DNA from: Cryobacterium arcticum
Lineage (GTDB): Bacteria > Actinomycetota > Actinomycetes > Actinomycetales > Microbacteriaceae
Direction of reading: 5' to 3'
DNA: 64,000 bases
Assembly (NCBI RefSeq): GCF_001679725.1
Contig: NZ_CP016282.1
Coordinates: 2,666,001 to 2,730,000, forward strand
The notes beneath the pieces are model-generated. The model was given only the letters and a program-made list of their open reading frames with translations. It had not been told where the DNA came from and ran no database searches. The translations under genes and the position numbers were made by a program. How positions within the stretch are numbered: the first letter of the stretch is position 1; the number at the start of each line of letters is the position of its first letter. Below, piece after piece: positions 24,738 to 34,542 of this stretch.

Positions 24738-25288
24738 CAGGACCCCGCCAGCTCGGTGTCGCCGCTCGTCCGGCGGGGGCGGCGGGCGCCGGGTTCCACC
24801 ATCCGGCGGGGGTCCTGGGTCACCAGCGCGTTCCGGAACGCCGCCAGGGCGCCCGCGCACGCATCCCGGGTGGTGGACGTCGTGCCGTACCAGCGCCCGC
24901 TCGTCATCACGGCGACCTCGTCGACGGTCACCACCCAGCCGTGCGTGCCGGAGGTCGGCCCTGTCACGGTCGTCGCGATCATCCGGTCCACGCCGGCCTG
25001 CAGGTCGATCACATGCGCGCGCGCCAGGCCGAACGTCGCGTACACGGAGGAGCTGCGGCCGAGCTCCCGGCTGTTCGAGGCCAGCAGGCGCCAGATTCCC
25101 GACCTGGCGGACCAGGCACCGTCGGTGGCCGTCTCGCCCCGGGAGTCACCGCGACGCACGGCGCGCGCCGGCCGGGCCGTCGCGACGTCGTCGGCCTGCA
25201 GGTGTCCGCGGAACGACAACCAGCCCTGCAACCGCGGGTCGGCGGCAGAGGTGAAGGCGGAAAAGACCACGCTGGCGCTCGTCGACAC
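24734..25288 (-). CDS. Hypothetical protein, first gene of the kinase operon
   Basis: 184 aa, no signal peptide or membrane helix, so probably cytoplasmic. I do not recognise a family with confidence; WRLLASNSRELGRSSSVYA vaguely resembles the repeat of YegP/DUF1508 proteins. VIDLQAGVDRMIATTVTGPT and GWVVTVDEVAVMTSGRWYGTT look like strands of a small alpha/beta fold. A ribosome binding site AGGAG precedes the GTG at 25288. Coupled by overlap to a lytic transglycosylase and the PASTA kinase, it could be a kinase substrate or an adaptor (inference). Confidence 0.65.
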   Translation of the reverse strand: MSTSASVVFSAFTSAADPRLQGWLSFRGHLQADDVATARPARAVRRGDSRGETATDGAWSARSGIWRLLASNSRELGRSSSVYATFGLARAHVIDLQAGVDRMIATTVTGPTSGTHGWVVTVDEVAVMTSGRWYGTTSTTRDACAGALAAFRNALVTQDPRRMVEPGARRPRRTSGDTELAGSW

Positions 25289-25436
25289 GCTGCTCCTCGA
25301 AACCTGGTGAAACTCGGTTTGAGGACTTCGCTTCGTACCTCAGCGAGAACATTCGTGGCATGAGGTGTCCGCCAGGACCCGCTCGGCTGAACGGGGGGTG
25401 TACGGTCGCTGAAGGAACGCCGAGGAGCAGGGCCGA

Positions 25437-26096
25437 TCAGCGGCGCAGGGCCTTCCTGGCCAGCCAGTTGCCGAGGAACTGCACGAGTTGAACGAGCACG
25501 ATGATCAGCAGCACGGCCGCCCAGGTGACGATCGGGTTGTACTGCCGGTAGCCGTAGAGCAGCGCGAAGGCGCCCAGCCCGCCACCACCGACATAACCGG
25601 CCACGGCGGACATGTCCACGAGCGCCACGAAGATGAACGTGTAGCCGAGGATCAGGGGGCCGAGCGCCTCGGGCAGCAGCACCGTGAAGATGATGCGCAC
25701 GGGACCGGCGCCCACGCTGCGGGCCGCTTCGATCACGCCGGGTGACACCGTGAGCAGGTTCTGTTCCACGATGCGTCCCATGGCGAACGATGCGGCCAGC
25801 GCGATGGTGAAGATGATCGCGTTGTTGCCGATTCCGGTGCCCACGACCGCTCGGGCCAGGGGCTGCGCCGCGGCGAGGAAGATGATGAAGGGAATGGGCC
25901 GCACCGTGTTGACCAGCACGTTGAGCACCGCGAAGACCGGCCGGTTGGCCAGGATGCTGCCGGCGCGGCTGAGGTAGAGGCCGAGACCGATGAGCAGGCC
26001 GCCGAGACCGCCGAACAGCAGGGTGAACCCGACGATGTAGAGGGTCTCCCCCGCGGCTTTCCAGAACTCGGGCTGCAGGTCGATGAGGGAATCCAT
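25437..26096 (-). CDS. metI: Methionine ABC transporter permease MetI
   Basis: 219 aa, five hydrophobic helices, normal MetI length. RPIPFIIFLAAAQPLARAVVGTGIG and the EAA loop IEAARSVGAGPVRIIFTVLLPEA (core GAGPVRIIFTVLLPEA) identify the family. Start ATG 26096, 2 bp after the metN stop. It is the last gene of metQ-metN-metI, which imports D/L-methionine and related compounds. Confidence 0.93.
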   Translation of the reverse strand: MDSLIDLQPEFWKAAGETLYIVGFTLLFGGLGGLLIGLGLYLSRAGSILANRPVFAVLNVLVNTVRPIPFIIFLAAAQPLARAVVGTGIGNNAIIFTIALAASFAMGRIVEQNLLTVSPGVIEAARSVGAGPVRIIFTVLLPEALGPLILGYTFIFVALVDMSAVAGYVGGGGLGAFALLYGYRQYNPIVTWAAVLLIIVLVQLVQFLGNWLARKALRR

Positions 26097-26098
26097 GG

Positions 26099-27139
26099 TC
26101 AGCGCACCTCGGTGACGGTCGTGAGCGCGCGGACACGGTCGAGCGCGGAATCGATGGTCGCGTCATCGCCGGTCAGCGCGAGGGTGAGGTGCCCGAACGG
26201 GCGCCCCTGGATTTCGTTGATACCGCCGTAGACCACCTGGAACCCGACGCCGTCGCGGGACAGCTCGCCGAAGACCCGTGTCTGGTCCACCGCATCCGTG
26301 CGGAACGCGAGCGTCACGATCCGGCCGGTGTGCCGGTCGCGCAGCACGGCGAGCTCGGCCGCAGACGGCACTCCCTTCACGACGGTGGAGACGAACCGCG
26401 CCGATGCGGCCTGCTGCGGGTTGGAGAACACGTCGAACACGTCACCGCGCTCGATGATCCGGCCCTGGTCCATCACGGCGACCTTGGTCGCCAGCGTCTG
26501 GATGACGTCCATCTCGTGGGTGATGACGATGATGGTGACGCCGAACTCCTGGTTCACCCGCTTCAGCAGTTCGAGCACCTCGTGGGTGGTCTCCGGGTCG
26601 AGCGCGCTGGTGGCTTCATCGGCCAACAGCAGGGCCGGCGATGTCGCCAGAGCGCGGGCGATGCCCACTCGCTGCTTCTGACCCCCGGAGAGCTGGTCGG
26701 GGTAGGCCCCCGCCTTGTCGCCGAGGCCCACGAAGTCGAGCATCTCGGCGACGCGAGCGGCGCGGGTGGCCTTGTCCCGGCCGGCGACCTCGAGCGGGTA
26801 CTCCACGTTGCGCGCCACCGAACGGGAGTTCAGCAGGTTGAACTGCTGGAAGATCATGCCGATGCCGAGCCGAACCGGGCGGAGTTCCCGCTCCGGCAGG
26901 CCGGCCACGTCCCGGCCGTCGATGAGGATCTGCCCGGCGGTGGAACGTTCGAGCACGTTCACCAGGCGCACCAGGGTGCTCTTACCCGCCCCGGAGTAGC
27001 CGATGATGCCGTAGACGTCGCCCGCGTCGATGCGGAGGCTGACGTCGTCGATCGCCGTGACATCGGGTGCGCCCTTGACGGTGGCCGGATACACCTTGCT
27101 CACGTTCTTCAATTCGACCAGGGGGGTTGGTGCGGACAT
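26099..27139 (-). CDS. metN: Methionine ABC transporter ATPase MetN with C-terminal NIL domain
   Basis: 346 aa. Walker A GYSGAGKSTL, Q-loop MIFQQFNLLNSRSVARNVE, signature LSGGQKQRVGIA, Walker B ALLLADEATSALD and switch His in VITHEMDV. The last ~90 residues (VTLAFRTDAVDQTRVFGELS ... VVYGGINEIQGRPFGHLTL) are the NIL domain, which binds methionine and gives transinhibition of transport. Start ATG 27139 with GAAGGA. 71 bp after metQ. Confidence 0.95.
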   Translation of the reverse strand: MSAPTPLVELKNVSKVYPATVKGAPDVTAIDDVSLRIDAGDVYGIIGYSGAGKSTLVRLVNVLERSTAGQILIDGRDVAGLPERELRPVRLGIGMIFQQFNLLNSRSVARNVEYPLEVAGRDKATRAARVAEMLDFVGLGDKAGAYPDQLSGGQKQRVGIARALATSPALLLADEATSALDPETTHEVLELLKRVNQEFGVTIIVITHEMDVIQTLATKVAVMDQGRIIERGDVFDVFSNPQQAASARFVSTVVKGVPSAAELAVLRDRHTGRIVTLAFRTDAVDQTRVFGELSRDGVGFQVVYGGINEIQGRPFGHLTLALTGDDATIDSALDRVRALTTVTEVR

Positions 27140-27210
27140 GTACGATCCTTCGGTTGGAACGGGAAAACCGGCCGGCCCGCTCTCAGCGGGGCCGGCCGGC
27201 CGGGTGGAGC

Positions 27211-28104
27211 CTACTTCTGAGCCGCGGTTTCCTTCTCGACCGTGGCCAGGGTGGCCTGCAGGTCCGCAGCCGGCGTGGTCGCCAGAACGGCAGAACCGCC
27301 CGACACCTCGAGCACGCCGTCGGTGACGGCCTTGGTGTTCTGGTAAAGCTCGACGAGCTTGGTGTAGGTCTCGTTGTCCTTGTCCTCGGCGCGCGCGGCG
27401 AAGACGTTCACGTAGGGCAGCGCGGTGTCATCGGAGGGGTCGTCCTTGACGAGCGCGTCGTCGAAGGAGAGACCGGCCTTCTCCACGAAGTCGTTGTTGA
27501 CCACGGCCGCGGCCACGTCGGGCAGCGACGTGGCGGTGAGGGAGGGCTCGAGCGCCGTGACGGTCACCTTGGAGGCGTCGGTGTCGACGTCGTCGAGGGT
27601 GGAGAAGATCGTGCCGCCGTCCTTCAGCGTGATGAGGTCGGCGCTCTGCAGCAGCAGCAGCGCGCGGCCCAGGTTGCTGGAGTCGTTGGGCACGGCGACG
27701 GTGTCGCCCTTCTTGATGTCGGTCACGTCGGTGACCTTGCTCGAGTAGAGGCCGAGCGGGTAGATGGCCGTGGCGCCGATGGGCGTGAGGTCTTCGCCGG
27801 CGGAGACGTTGTAGTCGGCCAGGAACGCCAGGTGCTGGAACTGGTTCAGGTCGATGTCACCGTTGGTCAGCGCCGGGTTGGGCTGGTTGTACTCGGCGAA
27901 GTCGACGATCTCCACGGTGATGCCCTCGGCGGCGGCGGCCTCGGTGTAGTCGGCCCAGTACGGGTCGCTGGCCCCGACGACGCCGATCTTCACGGTCTCG
28001 TCGTCACTGCCTCCGGCAGCACCGGCGCAGCCGGCGAGCAGGGTCAGGCTGGCCCCGATGGCCAGGACGCTCAGGATGCTTCTGGTCGCACTGTTCTTTT
28101 TCAC
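27211..28104 (-). CDS. metQ: Methionine-binding lipoprotein MetQ
   Basis: 297 aa NlpA-family lipoprotein. Signal peptide with lipobox LTLLAGC; mature part shows VKIGVVGASDPYWADYTEAA, VDFAEYNQPNPALTNGDIDLNQFQHLAFL and IYPLGLYSSK, all typical of the family. Start chosen as GTG 28104 (VKKNSATRS) with GGAG upstream; a GTG two codons further upstream is in the ribosome binding site itself. First gene of metQNI. The leader holds a hairpin (28184-28226) and a CA-rich run. Confidence 0.93.
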   Translation of the reverse strand: MKKNSATRSILSVLAIGASLTLLAGCAGAAGGSDDETVKIGVVGASDPYWADYTEAAAAEGITVEIVDFAEYNQPNPALTNGDIDLNQFQHLAFLADYNVSAGEDLTPIGATAIYPLGLYSSKVTDVTDIKKGDTVAVPNDSSNLGRALLLLQSADLITLKDGGTIFSTLDDVDTDASKVTVTALEPSLTATSLPDVAAAVVNNDFVEKAGLSFDDALVKDDPSDDTALPYVNVFAARAEDKDNETYTKLVELYQNTKAVTDGVLEVSGGSAVLATTPAADLQATLATVEKETAAQK

Positions 28105-28130
28105 TCTGGTGATCTCCACGTCTCGGTCGC

Positions 28131-28226
28131 TGTGTCTGTGTGTCTGTGTGGCTGTGTGCGCCACGCACGACGAAGCGAATGTTGGCACAGGGCATCCACG
28201 GGGTACTCGCGTGGGGAATCTGTGCC
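28131..28226 (-). promoter_or_regulatory. metQ leader: CA-rich run and a nested hairpin
   Basis: On the minus strand GGCACAG pairs with CTGTGCC (28226-28184) and encloses a second stem CCACG/CGTGG. Between this hairpin and the gene is a CA/GA-rich unstructured stretch (CACACAGACACACAGACACA). The arrangement could be a leader regulator of methionine import, but I see no match to the SAM-I or SAM-IV cores. Confidence 0.3.
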
Positions 28227-28316
28227 GCAACGTCGCGTGGCACTCTTCTACGTTAACCGCAGGACACTCGACGACTGAACCGCGCGGACACACTTCGTCA
28301 CAGATGCTGCGACAAA

Positions 28317-28352
28317 CGCCGCCCAGTCACAGGATCTGCGAGCTGGGCGGCG
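28317..28352 (-). terminator. Rho-independent-like terminator of the ABC-F gene
   Basis: A 10 bp perfect stem CGCCGCCCAG/CTGGGCGGCG with a 16 nt loop lies 41 bp after the ABC-F stop and is followed by TTTGT on the minus strand. Confidence 0.7.
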
Positions 28353-28392
28353 GTTCAGCGAACCGGGTCGCCGTGCGGGTGAAACAAGTGGA

Positions 28393-30198
<1,806 letters not shown>

Positions 30199-30206
30199 AG
30201 GGTTCG

Positions 30207-30212
30207 AGCCTA
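30207..30212 (-). promoter_or_regulatory. Putative -10 box (TAGGCT) of the ABC-F gene
   Basis: TAGGCT with 8 nt to the ATG at 30198. The spacing is slightly longer than the 6-7 nt at other leaderless candidates in the window. Confidence 0.4.
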
Positions 30213-30280
30213 GCCGTCGCAGCTGAGTGCCCGGACCGCGGTCACAGCCCCGCGAGCCGCCCGACACCCGCGCACCCACG

Positions 30281-31690
30281 CCAATCGAGCCTGTCGAGAT
30301 CCCGCGAGCCGACAAGCAATCGCGACCCCAACGTTGATCGAGCCTGTCGAGATCCCGCGAGCCGATCCGCAGGCCGGGTCACCAGGTCTCGACAAGCTCG
30401 ACCGACGAGGCGGGAACCATCCGCAGACCGGGTCACCATCCGCTCCTCGGCGCAGCGCCTCCGCGAGCCGACAAACGGTCGCGACCCACACGTTGATCGA
30501 GCCTGTCGAGATCCCGCGAGCCGTTCCGCGGTCGCGACCCACACGCCGATCGAGCCTGTCGAGATCCCGCGAGCCGTTCCGCAGAACGAGTCACCAGGTC
30601 TCGACAAGCCCGACCGACGAGGCGGGGAACCATCCGCAGACCGGGTCACCAGGTCTCGACGAGCTCGACCGACGAGACGGGAACCATCCGCAGGCCGGGT
30701 GACCATCCGCTCCTCGACGCACCGCATCCGCGAGCCGACAAACGGTCGCGACCCCAACGCCGATCGAGCCTGTCGAGATCCCGCGAGCCGATCCGCAGAC
30801 CGGGTCACCGGGTCTCGACAAGCTCGACCGACGAGACGGGAACCATCCGCAGACCGGGTCACCATCCGCTCCTCGACGCACCGCATCCGCGAGCCGACAA
30901 ACGGTCGCGACCCCAACGCCGATCGAGCCTGTCGAGATCCCGCGAGCCGTTCCGCAGGACGAGTCACCAGGTCTCGACAAGCTCGACCGACGAGACGGGG
31001 AACCATCCGCAGACCGGGTCACCAGGTCTCGACAAGCTCGACCGACGAGGCGGGAACCATCCGCAGACCGGGTCACCATCCGCTCCTCGGCGCAGCGCCT
31101 CCGCGAGCCGACAAACGGTCGCGACCCACACGTTGATCGAGCCTGTCGAGATCCCGCGAGCCGATCCGCAGGCCGGGTCACCAGGTCTCGACAAGCTCGA
31201 CCGACGAGGCGGGAACCATCTGCAGACCGGGTCACCAGGTCTCGACAAGCTCGACCGACGAGACGGGAACCATCCGTAGACCGGGTCACCATCCGCTCCT
31301 CGGCGCAGCGCCTCCGCGAGCCGACAAACGGTCGCGACCCCAACGCTGATCGAGCCTGTCGAGATCCCGCGAGCCGAACCGCGTTCGCGACCCACACGCC
31401 GATCGAGCCTGTCGAGATCCCGCGAGCCGTTCCGCAGGACGAGTCACCAGGTCTCGACAAGCTCGACCGACGAGACGGGAACCATCCGCAGGCCGAGTCA
31501 CCATCCGCTCCTCGGCGCAGCGCCTCCGCGAGCCGACAAACGGTCGCGACCCCAACGTTGATCGAGCCTGTCGAGATCCCGCGAGCCGATCCGCAGACCG
31601 GGTCACCAGGTCTCGACAAGCTCGACCGACGAAGCGGGAACCATCCGCAGGTCGGGTCGCCGGGACTCGGCACGCTCGACCGACGAGCTG
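30281..31690. repeat. 1.4 kb intergenic array of interleaved direct and inverted repeats
   Basis: Three short modules alternate. Module A has core TCGAGCCTGTCGAGA: ten copies beginning near 30285, 30338, 30497, 30550, 30764, 30923, 31137, 31350, 31403 and 31562. Module B has core TCTCGACAAGCTCGA: ten copies near 30387, 30599, 30654, 30813, 30972, 31027, 31186, 31240, 31452 and 31611, plus a decayed one near 31665. B is the reverse complement of A with one mismatch, so A and B can pair into hairpins. Module C (CCATCCGCTCCTCGGCGCAG, variant CTCGACGCACCGC) occurs six times. The repeat period is close to 213 bp. Long open frames across it are artefacts with repeated peptides (RGISTGSI) and are not genes. 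Confidence 0.93.
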
Positions 31691-31700
31691 GAGAGCGCGG

Positions 31701-32636
31701 CTAGCTGGTCAGGATGCGGGCTCCGTGTACCGGGCCGGTGGCGCGCACCACGTGCAGCCGGGCGGCGCTCAGCGCCACCTGCAGCTCGAGGGCGGCGTCG
31801 GTGTCGGGCACGAGGAACGCGACCGTGGGACCGGAGCCGGAGAGGATGCCCGCCAGTGCGCCGTTCGCCTCGCCGAGCTCGAGCACCCGGCCCAGGCCCG
31901 GCGCGAGCTGGAGCGCGGGGGCCTGCAGGTCGTTGTGCATCGACTCGGCGAGCATGGCCGGGTCGCCGGCGCGCAGGGCCTGCAGAACGTCGGCGTCGAC
32001 GGTGGGCTGAACCTGGGCGGGAAAGATGTCCTGGGCGTGCCGGGTGCGGTGCCGGTCGAGCTCGCTGTACACCGAGGGGGTGGACATGCCGAACTCGGCC
32101 AGGGCGAGCACCCAGTGGAACTGGCCCTTGGCCAGCGCCGGGCTGAGCTGGTCTCCGCGGCCCGTGCCGATGGCGGTGCCGCCCGTGAACGCGAACGGCA
32201 CGTCGGCGCCCAGGGTCGCCGCGATCTTGAGCAATTCGTCCTTGCCCAGGTCGGTTCCCCAGAGCGCGTCGCAGGCCAGCAACGTGGCCGCCGCATCCGC
32301 TGAGCCGCCGCCCATGCCGCCGGCGATGGGCACGTTCTTGTCGATCTGCAGGCGCACGCCGCCGCGGAATCCGGTGGCCGCGGCCAGCGCACGCGCCGCC
32401 TTGATCGCGAGGTTGCTGTCGTCCACGGCCAGGCCGGAGGTGTCGACGGAGCCGGTGAACTCGACGCTGAAATCGTCGGCCGCCCTGGCGCGCACGTCTT
32501 CGTAGAGCGAGACGGCCTGGAACGCCGTCGCGAGGTCGTGGTAGCCGTCGTCCATCACGGCCCCCACCTTGAGGAAGACGTTGATTTTGCCCGGTGCCCT
32601 CGCATGCACAACCGGTGAGGTCGCCGTGTTGGTCAT
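31701..32636 (-). CDS. ispE: 4-diphosphocytidyl-2-C-methyl-D-erythritol kinase
   Basis: GHMP kinase of the MEP isoprenoid pathway; phosphorylates the 2-OH of CDP-ME. 311 aa. [14 protein letters not shown] (N-terminal substrate/catalytic Lys region), [13 protein letters not shown], the ATP loop [18 protein letters not shown] and the C-terminal [13 protein letters not shown] are family signatures. Start ATG 32636; TAGGTT sits exactly 6 nt upstream, so it is probably transcribed leaderless, separately from rsmA (59 bp upstream). Confidence 0.95.
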   Translation of the reverse strand: MTNTATSPVVHARAPGKINVFLKVGAVMDDGYHDLATAFQAVSLYEDVRARAADDFSVEFTGSVDTSGLAVDDSNLAIKAARALAAATGFRGGVRLQIDKNVPIAGGMGGGSADAAATLLACDALWGTDLGKDELLKIAATLGADVPFAFTGGTAIGTGRGDQLSPALAKGQFHWVLALAEFGMSTPSVYSELDRHRTRHAQDIFPAQVQPTVDADVLQALRAGDPAMLAESMHNDLQAPALQLAPGLGRVLELGEANGALAGILSGSGPTVAFLVPDTDAALELQVALSAARLHVVRATGPVHGARILTS

Positions 32637-32642
32637 GGATCT

Positions 32643-32648
32643 AACCTA
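32643..32648 (-). promoter_or_regulatory. Putative -10 box (TAGGTT) of leaderless ispE mRNA
   Basis: TAGGTT-AGATCC-ATG; no Shine-Dalgarno sequence before the start. Confidence 0.5.
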
Positions 32649-32695
32649 GCCCAGCGGCGCGAGGCGCTCGGCGCACACGCCAGTGCCGCACCCGC

Positions 32696-33589
32696 TCAGG
32701 AGGAGGTCCAGGCCCGGGCGATGGTGAGGAAGTCGTCCACCGTGAGCTGCTCGCCACGTTCGGTGGGGTCGATCCCCGCCTTGGTGAGCACGGCGGTGGC
32801 CTGGTTCGAGTCGCCCAGCACCGTCGACAGCGACTGACGCAGCATCTTCCGGCGCTGCTGGAACGCGCCGTCGACGAGCGCGAACGTGGCCAGGCGCAGC
32901 TCCTCGGATTCCAGCTCCTCGGTGCGGCGCTCGAACGCGATGAGGATGGAATCGACGTTGGGGACCGGCCAGAACACCTGCCGGCTCACCTTGCCGGCCG
33001 TGCGGAACCGGCCGTACCAGGCGGCCTTCACGCTGGGGCTGCCGTAGATCTTGGATCCGGGGGCCGCGGCGAGCCGTTCGCCCACCTCGGCCTGCACCAT
33101 CACCACACCGGCTCGGATGGACGGGAAGTGCTCGAGCAGGTGCAGCAGCACCGGGACCGACACGTTGTAGGGCAGGTTGGCGACCAGCCGGGTCGGCTCC
33201 CCCGGCAGCTCGGCGATCTTCAGCGCGTCGGCACGGATGACGGTGAGCCGGGCGGCGGGCTGCATGAGCCGCACGGTGAGCGGCAGCTGCTCGGCGAGGC
33301 GGTCGTCGATCTCCACGGCCACGACCTCCGCGCCGGCTTCGAGGATGCCCAGGGTGAGCGAGCCGAGCCCCGGGCCGACCTCAACGACGGTCTCGCCGGG
33401 CTGCACGGCGGCGACCTTGACGATGCGCCGCACGGTGTTGCCGTCGATGACGAAGTTCTGGCCGAGCTTCTTGGTGGGGTTCACGCCGAGCATCTCGGCG
33501 AGGTCGCGGATCTCGGCCGGGCCGAGCAGCGTCGGTGCGGCCGGTGCGTGCGCCGGCTCGTGGGCGGGTGTGGGGGCAGAGTCGGTCAT
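32696..33589 (-). CDS. rsmA: 16S rRNA dimethyladenosine transferase RsmA/KsgA
   Basis: Dimethylates two adjacent adenines near the 3' end of 16S rRNA. 297 aa with a Pro/Ala-rich N-terminal extension of ~20 residues. Motifs: KKLGQNFVIDGNTVRRIV, SAM loop VVEVGPGLGSLTLGIL, VEIDDRLAEQL, and catalytic LVANLPYNVSVPVLLHLL. Start ATG 33589 overlaps the tatD stop as ATGA, so metG-tatD-rsmA are translationally linked. In M. tuberculosis rpfB lies between tatD and rsmA; it is absent here. Confidence 0.95.
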   Translation of the reverse strand: MTDSAPTPAHEPAHAPAAPTLLGPAEIRDLAEMLGVNPTKKLGQNFVIDGNTVRRIVKVAAVQPGETVVEVGPGLGSLTLGILEAGAEVVAVEIDDRLAEQLPLTVRLMQPAARLTVIRADALKIAELPGEPTRLVANLPYNVSVPVLLHLLEHFPSIRAGVVMVQAEVGERLAAAPGSKIYGSPSVKAAWYGRFRTAGKVSRQVFWPVPNVDSILIAFERRTEELESEELRLATFALVDGAFQQRRKMLRQSLSTVLGDSNQATAVLTKAGIDPTERGEQLTVDDFLTIARAWTSS

Positions 33590-34542
33590 GCGAGGCCTCC
33601 GGCCGGGCTGGTGCTGGGGTTTCGGCGGGTGTCGGTCAACACCACGGGTTCCGCATCCCAGCGGCCGTAGACGAGTTCGGTGTTCGAGGTGATCTGCGCG
33701 GCGAGCACCGAGACATCCGTCTGCAGATGCGCCGCCATGGCGCGCAGGGTGTGCGGCAGCAGGTACGGGGCGTTGGGCCGGCCGCGGTGGGGCGTGGGGG
33801 TGAGGTAGGGGGCGTCGGTCTCGACCAGGAGCAGCGCGCGCGGGGCCACCTCGAGGGCCTCGCGCAGGGTGGCGGCGTTCTTGAAGCTCACCGGGCCGGC
33901 GAACGACATGTACCAGCCCTGGTCCGCGCAGAGCCGGGCCAGCTTCGCGCCGCCGGAGAAGCAGTGGAACACGGTGCGCTCGGGCGCGCCGACGCGCAGC
34001 AGGGTCTCGACGACCTCGTCGTGGGCGTCGCGGTCGTGGATCTGCAGCGCCAGGCCGTGCCGTTTGGCGATCGCGATGTGGGCCTCGAAGGAGCGGAACT
34101 GCGCGGCCCGGCCGTCGGGGGCGGTGCGGAAGAAGTCCAGTCCGGTCTCGCCGATCGCGACCACGCGGGGCCGGGCGGCGAGCTCGTCGATCACGGCGAG
34201 GCCCTCGTCGAGGGTGCCGGCCGCTTCGAGCTCCGGCGCGTCGTTGGGGTGGATGGCGACGGCGGCGAGCATCCGCGGCTCGCGGGAGGCCGCCTCGGCG
34301 GACCAGCGCGAGGTGGCCACATCGGTGCCCACCTGGATCACGCCGCGCACGCCCACGCTCGAGGCCCGGTCGAGCTGTTCGGTGACCGACAAGGGGGTGA
34401 TGCCGTCGGAGATCTCCAGGTGGGTGTGGTTGTCGTAGACGCCCACGACCAGCGGCTCGGGGGCGGGCGGGTAGACCAGGTCTCGTCCGGTGCCCGCCTC
34501 TCGCGCCCGGATGTGGGTGGTTTCGGCGGGCTCGTTAGCCAA
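33586..34542 (-). CDS. tatD: TatD-family metal-dependent hydrolase/DNase
   Basis: 318 aa TIM-barrel hydrolase. Metal ligands visible: HxH in YDNHTHLE, Glu in AIGETGLDFFR, His in LQIHDRDAHDE and VFHCFSGG, Asp in LLVETDAPYLTP. A non-homologous ~35 residue N-terminal extension precedes the barrel. Start TTG 34542 overlaps the end of metG by 8 bp; a later start is possible because the extension is not conserved. Located between metG and rsmA as in most actinobacteria. Confidence 0.9.
   Translation of the reverse strand: MANEPAETTHIRAREAGTGRDLVYPPAPEPLVVGVYDNHTHLEISDGITPLSVTEQLDRASSVGVRGVIQVGTDVATSRWSAEAASREPRMLAAVAIHPNDAPELEAAGTLDEGLAVIDELAARPRVVAIGETGLDFFRTAPDGRAAQFRSFEAHIAIAKRHGLALQIHDRDAHDEVVETLLRVGAPERTVFHCFSGGAKLARLCADQGWYMSFAGPVSFKNAATLREALEVAPRALLLVETDAPYLTPTPHRGRPNAPYLLPHTLRAMAAHLQTDVSVLAAQITSNTELVYGRWDAEPVVLTDTRRNPSTSPAGGLA

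Noticed and set aside
28105..28392. SAM riboswitch before metQ
   Set aside because: The leader lacks the conserved cores of the SAM-I, SAM-II and SAM-IV classes that I can recall; only a simple nested hairpin is visible.
30242..31673. Several open reading frames of 66-360 codons on both strands in the 30.2-31.7 kb region
   Set aside because: They are products of the repeat array: their translations consist of repeated peptides (RGISTGSI, LAGSRQARS) in more than one frame, with no ribosome binding site and no recognisable domain.
30281..31690. CRISPR array
   Set aside because: The modules are interleaved, partly inverted and of unequal spacing, the 'spacers' are themselves repeated, and no cas gene is nearby.
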